Shown here: positions 54,179-62,872 of the stretch, in pieces
Numbering within the stretch: position 1 is the stretch's first letter
Layout: each line of letters opens with the position of its first letter
Origin: Streptomyces sp. SAJ15
Lineage (GTDB): Bacteria > Actinomycetota > Actinomycetes > Streptomycetales > Streptomycetaceae
DNA length: 64,000 bases
Assembly: GCF_007595705.1 (NCBI RefSeq)
Contig: NZ_NISY01000001.1
Span: 620,001-684,000, forward strand
Direction: 5' to 3'
Program-made: the position numbers and the translations under genes
The notes under the pieces: model-generated
The model's input: the letters and a program-made list of their open reading frames with translations, nothing else
Told to the model about the DNA's origin: nothing
Databases searched by the model: none

Positions 54179-55495
54179 TCATCGACGCCCTCCGGCCGGG
54201 GTCCGGCCCGGACCCTTCGGGACGGCGGCCCCCGGCACCTCCTCACCCGCCTGCAGCTCCCGCTCCCGCCAGTCCTCCGGCAGCAGATGGTCCAGCACGT
54301 CGTCGACGGTCACCGCGCCCAGCAGCGAGCCGCTCTCGTCCACCACGGGGGCGGCCACCATGTTGTACGTGGCCAGATAGCTGGTCACCGTGGGCAGCCC
54401 GGTGTCCGGCGGCAGCGGCCGCAGATCGCTGTCGACCAACGCGCTGACCAGGGTGAACGGCGGGTCCCGCAACAGCCGCTGGAAGTGCACCGTCCCCAGG
54501 TACTTGCCGGTCGGCGTCTCGTCCGGCGCCCGGCACACGTACACCTGCGCGGCCAGCGCCGGGGACAGGTCCGGATTGCGCACCCGCGCGAGCGCGTCCG
54601 CCACGGTGGCGTCCGGCAGCAGCACGATCGGCTCGGTGGTCATCAGCCCGCCCGCGGTGCGCTCCTCGTACGCCAGCAGCCGGCGCATGTCCGCCGCGTC
54701 CTGCGGCCGCATCAGGGCCAGCAGCCGCTCCTTGTCATCCTCCGGCAGCTCGGACAGCAGATCGGCCGCGTCGTCCGGGTCCATCGCCTCCAGGACGTCG
54801 GCCGCCCGCTCCTCCTGGAGCTTGCCCAGGATCTCCACCTGGTCGTCGTCGGGCAGTTCCTCCAGCACGTCCGCGAGCCGGTCGTCGTCCAGCGCGGCCG
54901 CGACCTCCGCGCGGCGCTTGGCGGACAGGTGGTGCAGCACATGGGCGAGGTCGGCGGGGCGCAGCTGCTCGAACGTGGCCAGCAGGTTCTCCGCGCCCTG
55001 GCCATGCTCCTCCAGTGAGAAGCCGCTGACCGCCGACCACTCCACCGTCAGGGTCTCGCCCCGGCGCCGCAGCGCCCCGCCCTTGCCGCGCCGGACGAAG
55101 ACCTTGTCGACCTCCCAGTCGCGCCGGGCGGGCAGCTGCACCATCGCCACGTCCAGGACGGTGACCTGCTCACCGCTCTCCACCAGCCGCACCCGCCGGT
55201 CGAGCAGCTCGCCCAGGACCAGGGTCTCGGTGGGGCGCTGTTCGAAGCGCCGCATGTTGACCACGCCGGTGGTGATGACCTGGCCGTGCTCGACGCCGGT
55301 CACCCGGGTCATCGGCAGGAAGATCAGCCGCCGGCTCATCACCTCGACGACCATGCCCAGCACCCGTGGCGGGCGGCCGCGCAGCCGGAGCATCGCGACG
55401 ATGTCCCGGACCCGCCCCACCTGGTCGCCGTTGGGGTCGAAGACGGCGACGCCCGCCAGGTGCGAGACGAACACCCTGGACCCGCCTGGTCCCAC
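54179..55495 (-). CDS. MgtE N-terminal/CBS-domain protein without channel
   Basis: A 438-residue soluble protein. The N-terminus (about 5-170) is PRC-barrel-like, the MgtE N domain (about 175-290) consists of paired acidic helices (LPDDDQVEILGKLQEERAAD), and two CBS domains follow (about 295-415). The membrane channel of true MgtE is absent. It may sense Mg2+ or nucleotides and act on a partner. GTG at 55495 with GGGGAGGTG. It is followed by a DUF1003 membrane gene. Confidence 0.88.
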   Translation of the reverse strand: MGPGGSRVFVSHLAGVAVFDPNGDQVGRVRDIVAMLRLRGRPPRVLGMVVEVMSRRLIFLPMTRVTGVEHGQVITTGVVNMRRFEQRPTETLVLGELLDRRVRLVESGEQVTVLDVAMVQLPARRDWEVDKVFVRRGKGGALRRRGETLTVEWSAVSGFSLEEHGQGAENLLATFEQLRPADLAHVLHHLSAKRRAEVAAALDDDRLADVLEELPDDDQVEILGKLQEERAADVLEAMDPDDAADLLSELPEDDKERLLALMRPQDAADMRRLLAYEERTAGGLMTTEPIVLLPDATVADALARVRNPDLSPALAAQVYVCRAPDETPTGKYLGTVHFQRLLRDPPFTLVSALVDSDLRPLPPDTGLPTVTSYLATYNMVAAPVVDESGSLLGAVTVDDVLDHLLPEDWRERELQAGEEVPGAAVPKGPGRTPAGGRR

Positions 55496-55729
55496 GCCGC
55501 ACCTCCCCGAGCACCTGAATACCCTGATATCCGCTCAAGTCGGATTCAGGCTAACGCGCCGCGCGGCACTCCGCCGCCGGTCGCACCGGATGCCCCCGGG
55601 CGGCCCTTCAGGAGGGAGCGGAGGGCCGTCTCCGGTGGTGCGGGGGCCGCGCCCCGGAGGCCGGGAGAGTGGGCGTAGACGGCACGGGTACGCTGCCCTA
55701 CTGCACCGGCATCAGGAGGCAGAGCAGAC

Positions 55730-56473
55730 GTGCGCATCCGGAACACGGCTGTCGTGGGGGCGATGTGCGCGGGGTTGGCCATGGCGCTCGCGGGATGTGG
55801 CGGCGACGGGGGCAAGGACCCCGACGCGGGCACCAACGGCGTCGGCAAACTCCCCGCCACGAAGATCGAGAGCAAGGCCCGCAAGGCCGCGGGCGGCGCG
55901 GGCTCGGTGCATCTGTCCGGCACGCTGGTCAGCAAGGGCCGCACCTTCACGCTCGACATGCGGCTGAAGGGGAACGGCGGCACCGGCCAGGTCTCCAGCC
56001 AGGGCGGCACCTTCGAACTGCTGCGGGTCGGGCAGGACCTCTACCTGAAGGCCGACGCGGGCTTCTGGACCCACCAGGAGGCCGGTAAGCCGTCTGAGGC
56101 GGACGGGGCGGCCGCCCGGAAACTCGACGGCAAGTACGTCAAGGTGCCGGTCGGCGACCCCTCCTACAAGCAGCTCAGCGGCTTCACGGACAAGGGGCTG
56201 CTGCTCGACGGGCTGCTGGGGCTGCACGGCGAGATCACCGTGGGGAACCGGGGCTCGGTCGGCGGCGTCCGCACCATCCGCATCAGCGGCGGCGCGGGCT
56301 CCGGCGGCTCCCTCGACGTCTCCCTCGAGGGCGACCCCTACCCGCTCCGACTGCGCCGCGCCGGAGGCGCCGGCGTGATCACCCTCAACGACTGGAACAG
56401 GGACTTCACCCTGGCCGCCCCGGAGAAGACCCAGGTCGTCGACTACGGCCAGCAGATCCCGGCCAGTACGTAG
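55730..56473 (+). CDS. Lipoprotein, LppX/LprG-like fold
   Basis: A 247-residue lipoprotein with lipobox LAGC (Cys23). The mature part has the repeating beta pattern of LprG/LolA-like lipid-binding proteins (VHLSGTLVSKGRTFTLDMRLKG region, GTFELLRVGQDLYLKA). Such proteins carry lipids in mycobacteria, but here the ligand is unknown. GTG at 55730 with AGGAGG about 11 bases upstream. Confidence 0.8.
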   Translation: MRIRNTAVVGAMCAGLAMALAGCGGDGGKDPDAGTNGVGKLPATKIESKARKAAGGAGSVHLSGTLVSKGRTFTLDMRLKGNGGTGQVSSQGGTFELLRVGQDLYLKADAGFWTHQEAGKPSEADGAAARKLDGKYVKVPVGDPSYKQLSGFTDKGLLLDGLLGLHGEITVGNRGSVGGVRTIRISGGAGSGGSLDVSLEGDPYPLRLRRAGGAGVITLNDWNRDFTLAAPEKTQVVDYGQQIPAST

Positions 56474-56692
56474 CGCCTCCGGCGGGGACTCTGTTCAAGG
56501 CGGTCGGGTGGCGGGCCCGGGTGGGTGGTCGGGTCGGTTCCGGTCCGGGGCGCCTCCGGGGCGGCATGATTGACGGGCGACGACTCCGAACCGCGATCGT
56601 GCCCCCGTGTTGCCCACACATCACGCGTGAGTGCCCCGGAGGCGCCCCTCCCCGTCCCCTCCCGCAGTCGCCCGGCGCACCGTCGCCCGACA

Positions 56693-56698
56693 TAAGGT
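56693..56698 (+). promoter_or_regulatory. -10 element for leaderless 56705 transcript
   Basis: TAAGGT ends six bases before the ATG at 56705, immediately inside the left arm of the inverted repeat. Confidence 0.4.
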
Positions 56699-56704
56699 GA
56701 GCCC

Positions 56705-57235
56705 ATGACGCAGACGCTGATGGACCGCGCCCTCATCGAGGAGGCCGCCAAGAAGTCCGGCCTGATCTGGGTGCGCGGCTCCGAGGGGCCCGAGCGGGCC
56801 CTGTGGCACGTCTGGCACGAGGGCGCCGCCTGCCTGGTCGGCGACGGCCCCGGCGAGCAGCCGCTCCAGGGCCTCGGCCTGGTCGACGGCGGCACCGCGA
56901 CGGTGACCGTGCGCAGCAAGGACAAGGGCGGCCGCCTGGTCGGCTGGACCGCCCGCGTCGTCGAGACGGCACCCGGCTCCGAGGCGTGGACCGCCGCGGT
57001 CGACGAGCTCAAGGGCAAGCGACTGAACGCGCCCGACGCCGAGCGGATCACCGACCGCTGGGCCCGCGAGTGCCGCGTGCTGCGCCTGGAGCCCACCGAG
57101 GGGCCCGTGGCCGAGCAGCCCGACGGCTCCCTGGCCGCGCCCCCGCTGGCGACCTCGGCGATCACACGTCGTCCCATCCCCGCCGCCCTGCCGAAGCTGC
57201 TGGCCCGGCGCCGCGGCAAGAAGCGACACGGCTGA
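56705..57235 (+). CDS. Conserved hypothetical protein inside inverted repeat
   Basis: A 176-residue soluble protein with no recognised motif; the first 110 residues (GLIWVRGSEGPERALWHVWHEGAACLVG...) have the pattern of a small beta-barrel, and the C-terminus is basic (KLLARRRGKKRHG). I recall related proteins in other Streptomyces, so it is probably an old chromosomal gene rather than repeat cargo. Start by leaderless -10 spacing. It is exactly enclosed by the 148-bp inverted repeats. Confidence 0.75.
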   Translation: MTQTLMDRALIEEAAKKSGLIWVRGSEGPERALWHVWHEGAACLVGDGPGEQPLQGLGLVDGGTATVTVRSKDKGGRLVGWTARVVETAPGSEAWTAAVDELKGKRLNAPDAERITDRWARECRVLRLEPTEGPVAEQPDGSLAAPPLATSAITRRPIPAALPKLLARRRGKKRHG

Positions 57236-57481
57236 CCTCCCCGGTCGGTTCCCGCCCCGATGGCGGTGGGCCCGGTCCGCGCGACACGGGAGGGGACGGG
57301 GAGGGGTGCCTTCGGGGCACTCACGCGTGATGTGTGGGCAAAGAGGGGGCGAGGACTCGGCTCGGAGTCGTCGCCCGTAAATCATGCCGCCCCGGAGGCG
57401 CCCCGGACCGGAACCGACCCGACCCACCGGCCTCAGCCGCATCCCCCGCCACCGGTCCCGGCCCGCCGCGTCCCGCGATGC

Positions 57482-57520
57482 GAAACGACAGTTTCATAGT
57501 GCACTTATGCCCCTTACGCT
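57482..57520 (+). promoter_or_regulatory. Promoter and candidate operator of the EamA gene
   Basis: GAAAC-GACA-GTTTC (57482-57495) is a small inverted repeat overlapping a -35 TTTCAT (57492-57497). A 17-base spacer leads to the -10 TACGCT (57515-57520), six bases before the GTG. A regulator bound to the repeat would block the -35. Confidence 0.45.
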
Positions 57521-57526
57521 GGGCGT

Positions 57527-58486
57527 GTGCATACCGCCCGTACCCGAGCTGCGGCCACCACCCCCGCTTCGGCGCCGTCCGCTGAGGTCGCCGCCTCACC
57601 GTCGGCCGCCGCCGTGCGGCTGGACATCGTGCTGCTGGCCGTCGCGATCGCCGGAGTCTCGCTGTCGGCGCCGCTGATCGCGGGCACGGTGGCCCCGGCG
57701 CTGGCGGTGGCGTTCTGGCGGAACGCCATGGCGGTCGGGGCCCTGAGCCCGCTGGTGCTGCTGCGCCGCCGGCACCGGATGGAGCTGCGGACGCTCGGCC
57801 GCCGGGCGCTGCTGCTGTCGGTCGCCTCCGGCGCGCTGCTGGCGCTGCACTTCGGGCTGTGGCTGCCGAGCCTGCGCATGACGTCCGTGGCCTCGTCCAC
57901 CGCGCTCGCCACCACCACCCCGATCTGGACGGCCCTGGTGCTGCGGCTGCGCGGTCACCGCCCGCACGCGCTGGCCTGGGCGGGCATGGTGCTGGCCTTC
58001 CTCGGCGTGGTCATCCTGACCGGAGTGGACCTGTCGCTGTCGCCCCGGGCGCTCGCCGGCGACGCGTTGGCGCTGGCGGGCGGCATGGCGGCGGCCGGCT
58101 ATGTGCTGTTGGGCTCCGAGGTGCGGCGTACGGCGAGCACCACGGCTTACACGTACGTCTGTTATACGACGACCGCGGTCCTGCTCCTGGTCACCTGCCT
58201 GCTGACCGGTGCCTCGCTGGGCGGCTACAGCGGAGAGACCTGGCTGAAGTTGGCGCTGTTGACGGTCACCGCGCAGCTGCTCGGCCACACCTTGATCAAT
58301 CGGGTGGTCAAGGGCCTGGGACCGTCGGTGACCTCGACCGCGATTCTCCTGGAGACGCCGGGCGCGGCCCTCATCGCCGCGGTGTGGCTGGGGCAGACCC
58401 CGCCGGCGGCCGCCTACCCGGCGCTGGTGGTGATCCTGGGCGGGCTGGCCCTGGTCATCGCGGCGGGCCGCAAGGAGAGCTCCTGA
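57527..58486 (+). CDS. EamA/RhaT-type DMT transporter
   Basis: A 319-residue membrane protein with ten hydrophobic segments in two EamA repeats (about 30-165 and 175-312), a family exporting metabolites or amino acids. A 28-residue Ala/Thr/Ser-rich N-terminal tail precedes the first helix. The GTG at 57527 appears leaderless. The substrate is not evident. Confidence 0.9.
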   Translation: MHTARTRAAATTPASAPSAEVAASPSAAAVRLDIVLLAVAIAGVSLSAPLIAGTVAPALAVAFWRNAMAVGALSPLVLLRRRHRMELRTLGRRALLLSVASGALLALHFGLWLPSLRMTSVASSTALATTTPIWTALVLRLRGHRPHALAWAGMVLAFLGVVILTGVDLSLSPRALAGDALALAGGMAAAGYVLLGSEVRRTASTTAYTYVCYTTTAVLLLVTCLLTGASLGGYSGETWLKLALLTVTAQLLGHTLINRVVKGLGPSVTSTAILLETPGAALIAAVWLGQTPPAAAYPALVVILGGLALVIAAGRKESS

Positions 58487-58510
58487 GCGGGGCCGGCCGG
58501 CGTGCCCCGC
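58487..58510. terminator. Hairpin between EamA gene and corA
   Basis: GCGGGGC (58487-58493) pairs with GCCCCGC (58504-58510) just after the EamA stop and before the convergent corA stop. Confidence 0.5.
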
Positions 58511-58528
58511 CCGGGACTCCGTGACGTG

Positions 58529-59647
58529 CTACAGCCAGCCGTTCCGCTTGAAACTGCGGTGCATGACGCAGCAGATGGCGACGATGGCGGTCATCACCGT
58601 CGGATAGCCGTACCGCCAGTGGGTCTCCGGCATGTGGTCGAAGTTCATGCCGTAGACACCGCAGATCATGGTGGGGACGGCGATGATCGCCGCCCAGGCG
58701 GTGATCTTGCGCATGTCCTCGTTCTGGGCGACCGTCGCCTGGGCCAGGTTGGCCTGGAGGATGGAGTTGAGGAGCTCGTCGAAGGAGACGACCTGCTCGG
58801 TGACGCGCGCCAGGTGGTCGGCGACATCGCGGAAGTACTTCTGGATGTCCGGGTCGACCAGCCGCATCGGGCGCTCGCTCAGCAGCTGCATCGGCCGCAG
58901 CAGCGGGGAGACGGCGCGCTTGAACTCCAGTACCTCCCGCTTGAGCTGGTAGATCCGGCCGGCGTCGCCGCCGCGTGCGGCACCGCCGCTGGGCCCGGAG
59001 CTGAAGACGTCGATCTCCACCTCGTCGATGTCGTCCTGCACCGCGTCCGCGACCGCGATGTAGCCGTCGACCACCTGGTCGGCGATGGCGTGCAGCACCG
59101 CCGAGGGGCCCTTGGCGAGCAGCTCCGGGTCGTCCTGGAGTCGGTGCCGCAGCGCGCGCAACGACCCCTGGCCGCCGTGCCGGACGGTCACGATGAAGTC
59201 CCTGCCGGTGAAGCACATCACCTCACCGGTCTCCACCACCTCGCTGGTGGCGGTGAGTTCGGCGTGCTCCACGTAGTGGATCGTCTTGAAGACGGTGAAC
59301 AGGGTGTCGTCGTACCGCTCCAGCTTGGGGCGCTGGTGCGCGTGCACCGCGTCCTCCACGGCGAGCGGGTGCAGCCCGAACTCCTTGGCGATGCCGGCGA
59401 ACTCATGCTCCGTCGGCTCGTGCATCCCGATCCACGCGAAGCCGCCCTCGGCGCGCACCCGCGCCATCGCCTCCGACGGGGTGATGTGGTCGCTGACCCG
59501 CTTCCCCTCGCGGTAGACGGCGCAGTCGACGATCGCGCTCGATGCCGAGGGGTCACGGGTGGTGTCGTACCGGTCGTACTCGTGCGGGGTGTGGCCGCGC
59601 CGCAGGGCGGGGCGGACGGCTGCGCGCAGGTCGCGGATCATCGACAT
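58529..59647 (-). CDS. corA: Magnesium/cobalt transporter CorA
   Basis: A 372-residue CorA channel: a large cytoplasmic N-terminal domain (about 1-300), two C-terminal membrane helices, and the selectivity motif YGMNFDHMPE between them. The last residues KRNGWL are basic, as usual. The ATG at 59647 follows GGAG; the GTG at 59662 is part of that binding-site region. A long structured upstream region may carry regulation. Confidence 0.94.
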   Translation of the reverse strand: MSMIRDLRAAVRPALRRGHTPHEYDRYDTTRDPSASSAIVDCAVYREGKRVSDHITPSEAMARVRAEGGFAWIGMHEPTEHEFAGIAKEFGLHPLAVEDAVHAHQRPKLERYDDTLFTVFKTIHYVEHAELTATSEVVETGEVMCFTGRDFIVTVRHGGQGSLRALRHRLQDDPELLAKGPSAVLHAIADQVVDGYIAVADAVQDDIDEVEIDVFSSGPSGGAARGGDAGRIYQLKREVLEFKRAVSPLLRPMQLLSERPMRLVDPDIQKYFRDVADHLARVTEQVVSFDELLNSILQANLAQATVAQNEDMRKITAWAAIIAVPTMICGVYGMNFDHMPETHWRYGYPTVMTAIVAICCVMHRSFKRNGWL

Positions 59648-60128
59648 GGCGGGCTCCTTCACGGGCCGGCCGTCAGCGTGTCTCGCGCGGGGCGCAGCGC
59701 GGCCCGGAAGGTGGACGTACGGAAAGGATCACGGCCGTACGCCCGCAAAGCGGGCGGCGCTCCAGTGCGCGGTGACACTGACGGGACTTCGCGGAATTAC
59801 GCAGAAGAACGGGGTAAAGCGGGGCGAGACGCTCAACCGTCGTCTACCGTCAAGTGCTGCGGGCGCCGGGCCACTTCCTGGGTTTCACCGCTGAGCGGTG
59901 GGGTACGGAAGGGCTGGGATCATCAAGGGCACCGGAGAACGCGACCAGGTGGGAGGACGGAAGAGCAGTCGGTACTGCACGGTCGACTAGGATCCACCGC
60001 AGCCCCACCTCCTCCGGCCGGTCCCCGCTGGGGGACGACGTACTCTCCTGGGCAGGCGTCAAGGCTACCAGCCGACAGAACGTTTACTCGCCGCTTTGCT
60101 TGTTCGATACGCGACCTATGCTCAGTCC
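59648..60128. other. Divergent region of corA and the SUFU gene, with hairpins
   Basis: No gene is seen. On the corA side, CGTACGG (59716-59722) pairs with CCGTACG (59735-59741), and an adjoining perfect hairpin GCCCGC-AAA-GCGGGC lies at 59741-59755; the two share one base. On the other side GTCCCC/GGGGAC forms a hairpin near 60022-60037. No known riboswitch was recognised. Confidence 0.5.
60117..60122 (+). promoter_or_regulatory. -10 element for leaderless SUFU transcript
   Basis: TATGCT ends six bases before the ATG at 60129; TTGCTT (60096-60101) is a weak -35 at 15 bases. Confidence 0.45.
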
Positions 60129-60761
60129 ATGTCTGACGTTCTTCAGCTGGTCGAGGCCCGGTTGCTTTCCGCGCTGGGTGAGCCGGACGCCCGCGCGGCG
60201 GTGACCTTCCTGGGCACGGACCGCATCGAGGTGCTCCGCTTCAGCGGTGGGCCGGGCGACGGGCCGGCGGACGCGACGGGCGGGGAGGACATCGTCCGCT
60301 ACGCCACGCTCGGGATGTCGGACCGCCCGATGACCGACCCCACCGCCGTCGTCGCCGACCCGCTGCGCGGCCCGCGCGCGGAGCTGGTGCTGTCGGTGCG
60401 CGTCGGCCGTGTGCCCGGCGCCGCCCTGGACAAGGTGCTCCGCCCGCTGGCCGTGTTCGCCGCCTCGCCCCAGGTCGAGGGCCTGGTCGTGGCCCCCGGC
60501 AACTCCCTGGACCTCGGCGAGCCGCTGTGGCCGGGAGCGCCCTTCAGCTCGGTGCTGGTCGCGGAACCCGGCGGTCTGGTACCCGACCTGGAGCTCGACC
60601 CGCCGCGCGAGCCCGTGCGCTTCCTCCCGCTGCTGCCCATGACGCCCAACGAGGCCGCCTGGAAGCGGGTGCACGGCGCCGCGGCCCTGCGGGAGCGCTG
60701 GCTGCGCCACGGCACCGATCTGCGGGACCCGCTACGCGAGGGCGTGCGGCTGAGCGACTAG
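60129..60761 (+). CDS. Suppressor-of-fused (SUFU) domain protein
   Basis: A 210-residue protein of the SUFU-like family: GEDIVRYATLGMS, RAELVLSV and FLPLLPMTPNEAAWKR are typical. Bacterial members are widespread but uncharacterised, some linked to immunity to polymorphic toxins. No signal peptide. The ATG at 60129 appears leaderless. A zinc-ribbon gene follows. Confidence 0.88.
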   Translation: MSDVLQLVEARLLSALGEPDARAAVTFLGTDRIEVLRFSGGPGDGPADATGGEDIVRYATLGMSDRPMTDPTAVVADPLRGPRAELVLSVRVGRVPGAALDKVLRPLAVFAASPQVEGLVVAPGNSLDLGEPLWPGAPFSSVLVAEPGGLVPDLELDPPREPVRFLPLLPMTPNEAAWKRVHGAAALRERWLRHGTDLRDPLREGVRLSD

Positions 60762-60927
60762 GGCGCGGCGGCGGGGCGGCGACCGGGGCGGTGCGCGCGG
60801 GCCGCGCGGACCGGGCGCCGTTCGGGCGGGCGTCAGGCGTCCGGGTGCGGGCCGCATGGGCGGAGACTCCCTCCGGACGGGTGATCGTCCTTGACGTGAC
60901 GGCGACCACGGAGGACCGTGGGGCCCT

Positions 60928-61566
60928 ATGAGGGGCGAACCCAGTTGCCCGAAGTGCGGTGGCCGGGTGCGGGCGCCCGGTCTCTTTGCCGACTCCTGGC
61001 AGTGCGGCGTGCACGGCACCGTGCACCCTCTGCAGCCGGTGGTGCCGCCGAGCGTCGAAGCGCTGGCGGTCGTGGTGAACCGCGCGCGGGTGCCGGTATG
61101 GATGCCGTGGCCACTGCCGATCGGCTGGCTGTTCACCGGCGTGGCCGCCGCGGGTGACGACCGCAGTGGCGGCCGGGCCACCGCCGTGGCCTGCTCCGGC
61201 CCCGGCCCGCTGGGCGGTCCGGGGGAGTTGCTGCTCATCGCCGAGGAGCTCGGCGTGGGGCTCGGCGCGCGCTATGCGGGAATCGACGGCCCGGACCCGG
61301 GCCCGTCCATGTGTGTGAACCGGCCGCCGCACGTCAAGGTGCTCGCCGCCGGGCGGCCGACCCCGCTGTGGCATGTCGAGGGCACGCCGGACGACCGCGC
61401 GGTGTTCGCGGGTGAGGCGCGCGGACTGTGGTTGTGGGCGGTCGTCTGGCCCGAGCAGTCCGGGCTGATGCTCTATGACGAACTGGTCCTCACCGATCTG
61501 CGGGACGCCGGGGCGGAGACGGATCTGCTGCCGTGCGGGGCGCTGTCGCCCCGGATCATCGGCTAA
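60928..61566 (+). CDS. Zinc-ribbon hypothetical protein (DUF6758-like)
   Basis: A 212-residue protein with an N-terminal zinc ribbon (CPKCGGRVRAPGLF ... WQCGVHG) and no other recognised domain. The remainder is hydrophobic-rich but without membrane helices. The ATG at 60928 has GAGG about 11 bases upstream. It may be co-transcribed with the PHP gene. Function unknown. Confidence 0.82.
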   Translation: MRGEPSCPKCGGRVRAPGLFADSWQCGVHGTVHPLQPVVPPSVEALAVVVNRARVPVWMPWPLPIGWLFTGVAAAGDDRSGGRATAVACSGPGPLGGPGELLLIAEELGVGLGARYAGIDGPDPGPSMCVNRPPHVKVLAAGRPTPLWHVEGTPDDRAVFAGEARGLWLWAVVWPEQSGLMLYDELVLTDLRDAGAETDLLPCGALSPRIIG

Positions 61567-61747
61567 GCGCGCCGGGAAGGGCGGGAGCGGGTCCCGGCGA
61601 CCTCGCCCGAGGACCGCGCGTCCGATGCCGCCGCCGCGTCACCGCCGCGGATCTTCCGGGCGGATGACGCCGTTCCGGGGACGTGCCCAAGTCCCGGTAG
61701 AGTAGAGCGTCCCGTCCCCCCGTCTGCCACAGCTTGGAGTACGCGTC

Positions 61748-62656
61748 GTGCGCATCGATCTGCACACCCACTCCACGGCGTCGGACGGCACGGACACCCC
61801 CGCCGAACTGGTGCGCGCCGCCGCCGCGGCCGGGCTGGACGTCGTCGCCCTCACCGACCACGACACGGTCGCCGGCCACGACGAGGCCAAGGCCGCGCTG
61901 CCGCCCGGGCTGACCCTGGTCACCGGAGCCGAGCTGTCCTGCCGACTCGACGGCGTGAGCCTGCACATGCTGGCGTACCTCTTCGACCCGCACGAGCCCG
62001 AGCTGGCCCGCGAGCGCGAGCTGGTGCGCGACGACCGGGTGCCGCGCGCCCAGGGCATGGTCGCCAAGCTGCGGGAGCTGGGGGTGCCGATCACCTGGGA
62101 GCGGGTCGCCGAGATCGCCGGTATCCCGAGCGGGCGGAGTAGCGGCACATCGGAAGGTGTGGCCGTCGGACGTCCGCACGTCGCCACCGCCATGGTGGAG
62201 CTGGGCGTGGTGGCGAGCGTCTCGGACGCCTTCACCGCCGACTGGCTCGCGGACGGCGGCCGGGCGTACGTGGAGAAGCACGAGCTCGACCCCTTCGACG
62301 CGATCCGGCTGATCAAGGGCGCGGGCGGGGTCGCCGTCTTCGCGCACCCGCTGGCCGTCAAGCGCGGGCAGTGCGTGCCCGAGAGCGCGATAGCCGAGCT
62401 GGCCGCCGCGGGCCTCGACGGCATCGAGATCGATCACATGGAGCACGACGAGGCCACCCGCGCCCGGCTGCGCGGCCTGGCCGCCGACTTCAACCTGCTC
62501 GCCACGGGCTCCAGCGACTACCACGGCAGCCGCAAGACCTGTCGACTCGGGGAGTACACGACCGACCCCGAGATCTACGGCGAGATCACGCGCCGCGCGA
62601 CCGGGGCGTTCCCGGTCCCGGGCGCGGGCGGCCGATCCGCCCCGGGCCTCCGCTGA
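61748..62656 (+). CDS. PHP-domain phosphoesterase (RNase AM type)
   Basis: A 302-residue PHP-superfamily protein. DLHTHSTASDGTDTP, LTDHDT, GAELSC, FAHPL and SSDYHG give the set of metal-binding His/Asp/Glu residues expected of a trinuclear site. Family members of this length include the 5'-3' exonuclease RNase AM (YciV) and 3',5'-nucleoside bisphosphate phosphatase. GTG at 61748 with TTGGAG upstream. Confidence 0.88.
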   Translation: MRIDLHTHSTASDGTDTPAELVRAAAAAGLDVVALTDHDTVAGHDEAKAALPPGLTLVTGAELSCRLDGVSLHMLAYLFDPHEPELARERELVRDDRVPRAQGMVAKLRELGVPITWERVAEIAGIPSGRSSGTSEGVAVGRPHVATAMVELGVVASVSDAFTADWLADGGRAYVEKHELDPFDAIRLIKGAGGVAVFAHPLAVKRGQCVPESAIAELAAAGLDGIEIDHMEHDEATRARLRGLAADFNLLATGSSDYHGSRKTCRLGEYTTDPEIYGEITRRATGAFPVPGAGGRSAPGLR

Positions 62657-62872
62657 GCGGAGCCGACGGGTCCGGCGCGGTCGTCACCACCGGCTGTGCC
62701 GTTCGAGCGACGCGTCCCGCGCGAAAGCGGCGCGCCCCCGCATCGGCGGCGTCCCCCGTGCTCGACCCCGTTCGCCTGCTTCCCCTCCCGACTTCTTCAG
62801 TGCCGCCGGCGCGCCCGCGCCCCCGCGCGGCCGCCACCGCCCCTGCTCGTACCACCTCGCAAGGCCATCACT

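Larger units (their letters stand above)
56524..57428. repeat. Pair of ~148-bp inverted repeats enclosing one gene
   Basis: Left arm 56524-56671, right arm 57281-57428, in inverted orientation. By hand alignment about 133 of 148 positions match with two single-base gaps, including an unbroken identical run of more than 40 bases in the outer part. Both arms contain TCACGCGTGA, a 10-bp palindrome. They enclose only the gene at 56705. No transposase is associated. Confidence 0.85.

Noticed and set aside
54179..55495. Full MgtE magnesium channel
   Set aside because: No membrane segments follow the CBS domains; the protein ends in a short Pro/Gly tail.
56524..57428. Insertion sequence with terminal inverted repeats
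   Set aside because: Arms are far longer than usual terminal repeats, no transposase is inside, and the enclosed gene looks like an ordinary Streptomyces gene.
59648..60128. M-box or other known Mg2+ riboswitch before corA
   Set aside because: Hairpins exist, but none of the conserved sequence of a known class was recognised.
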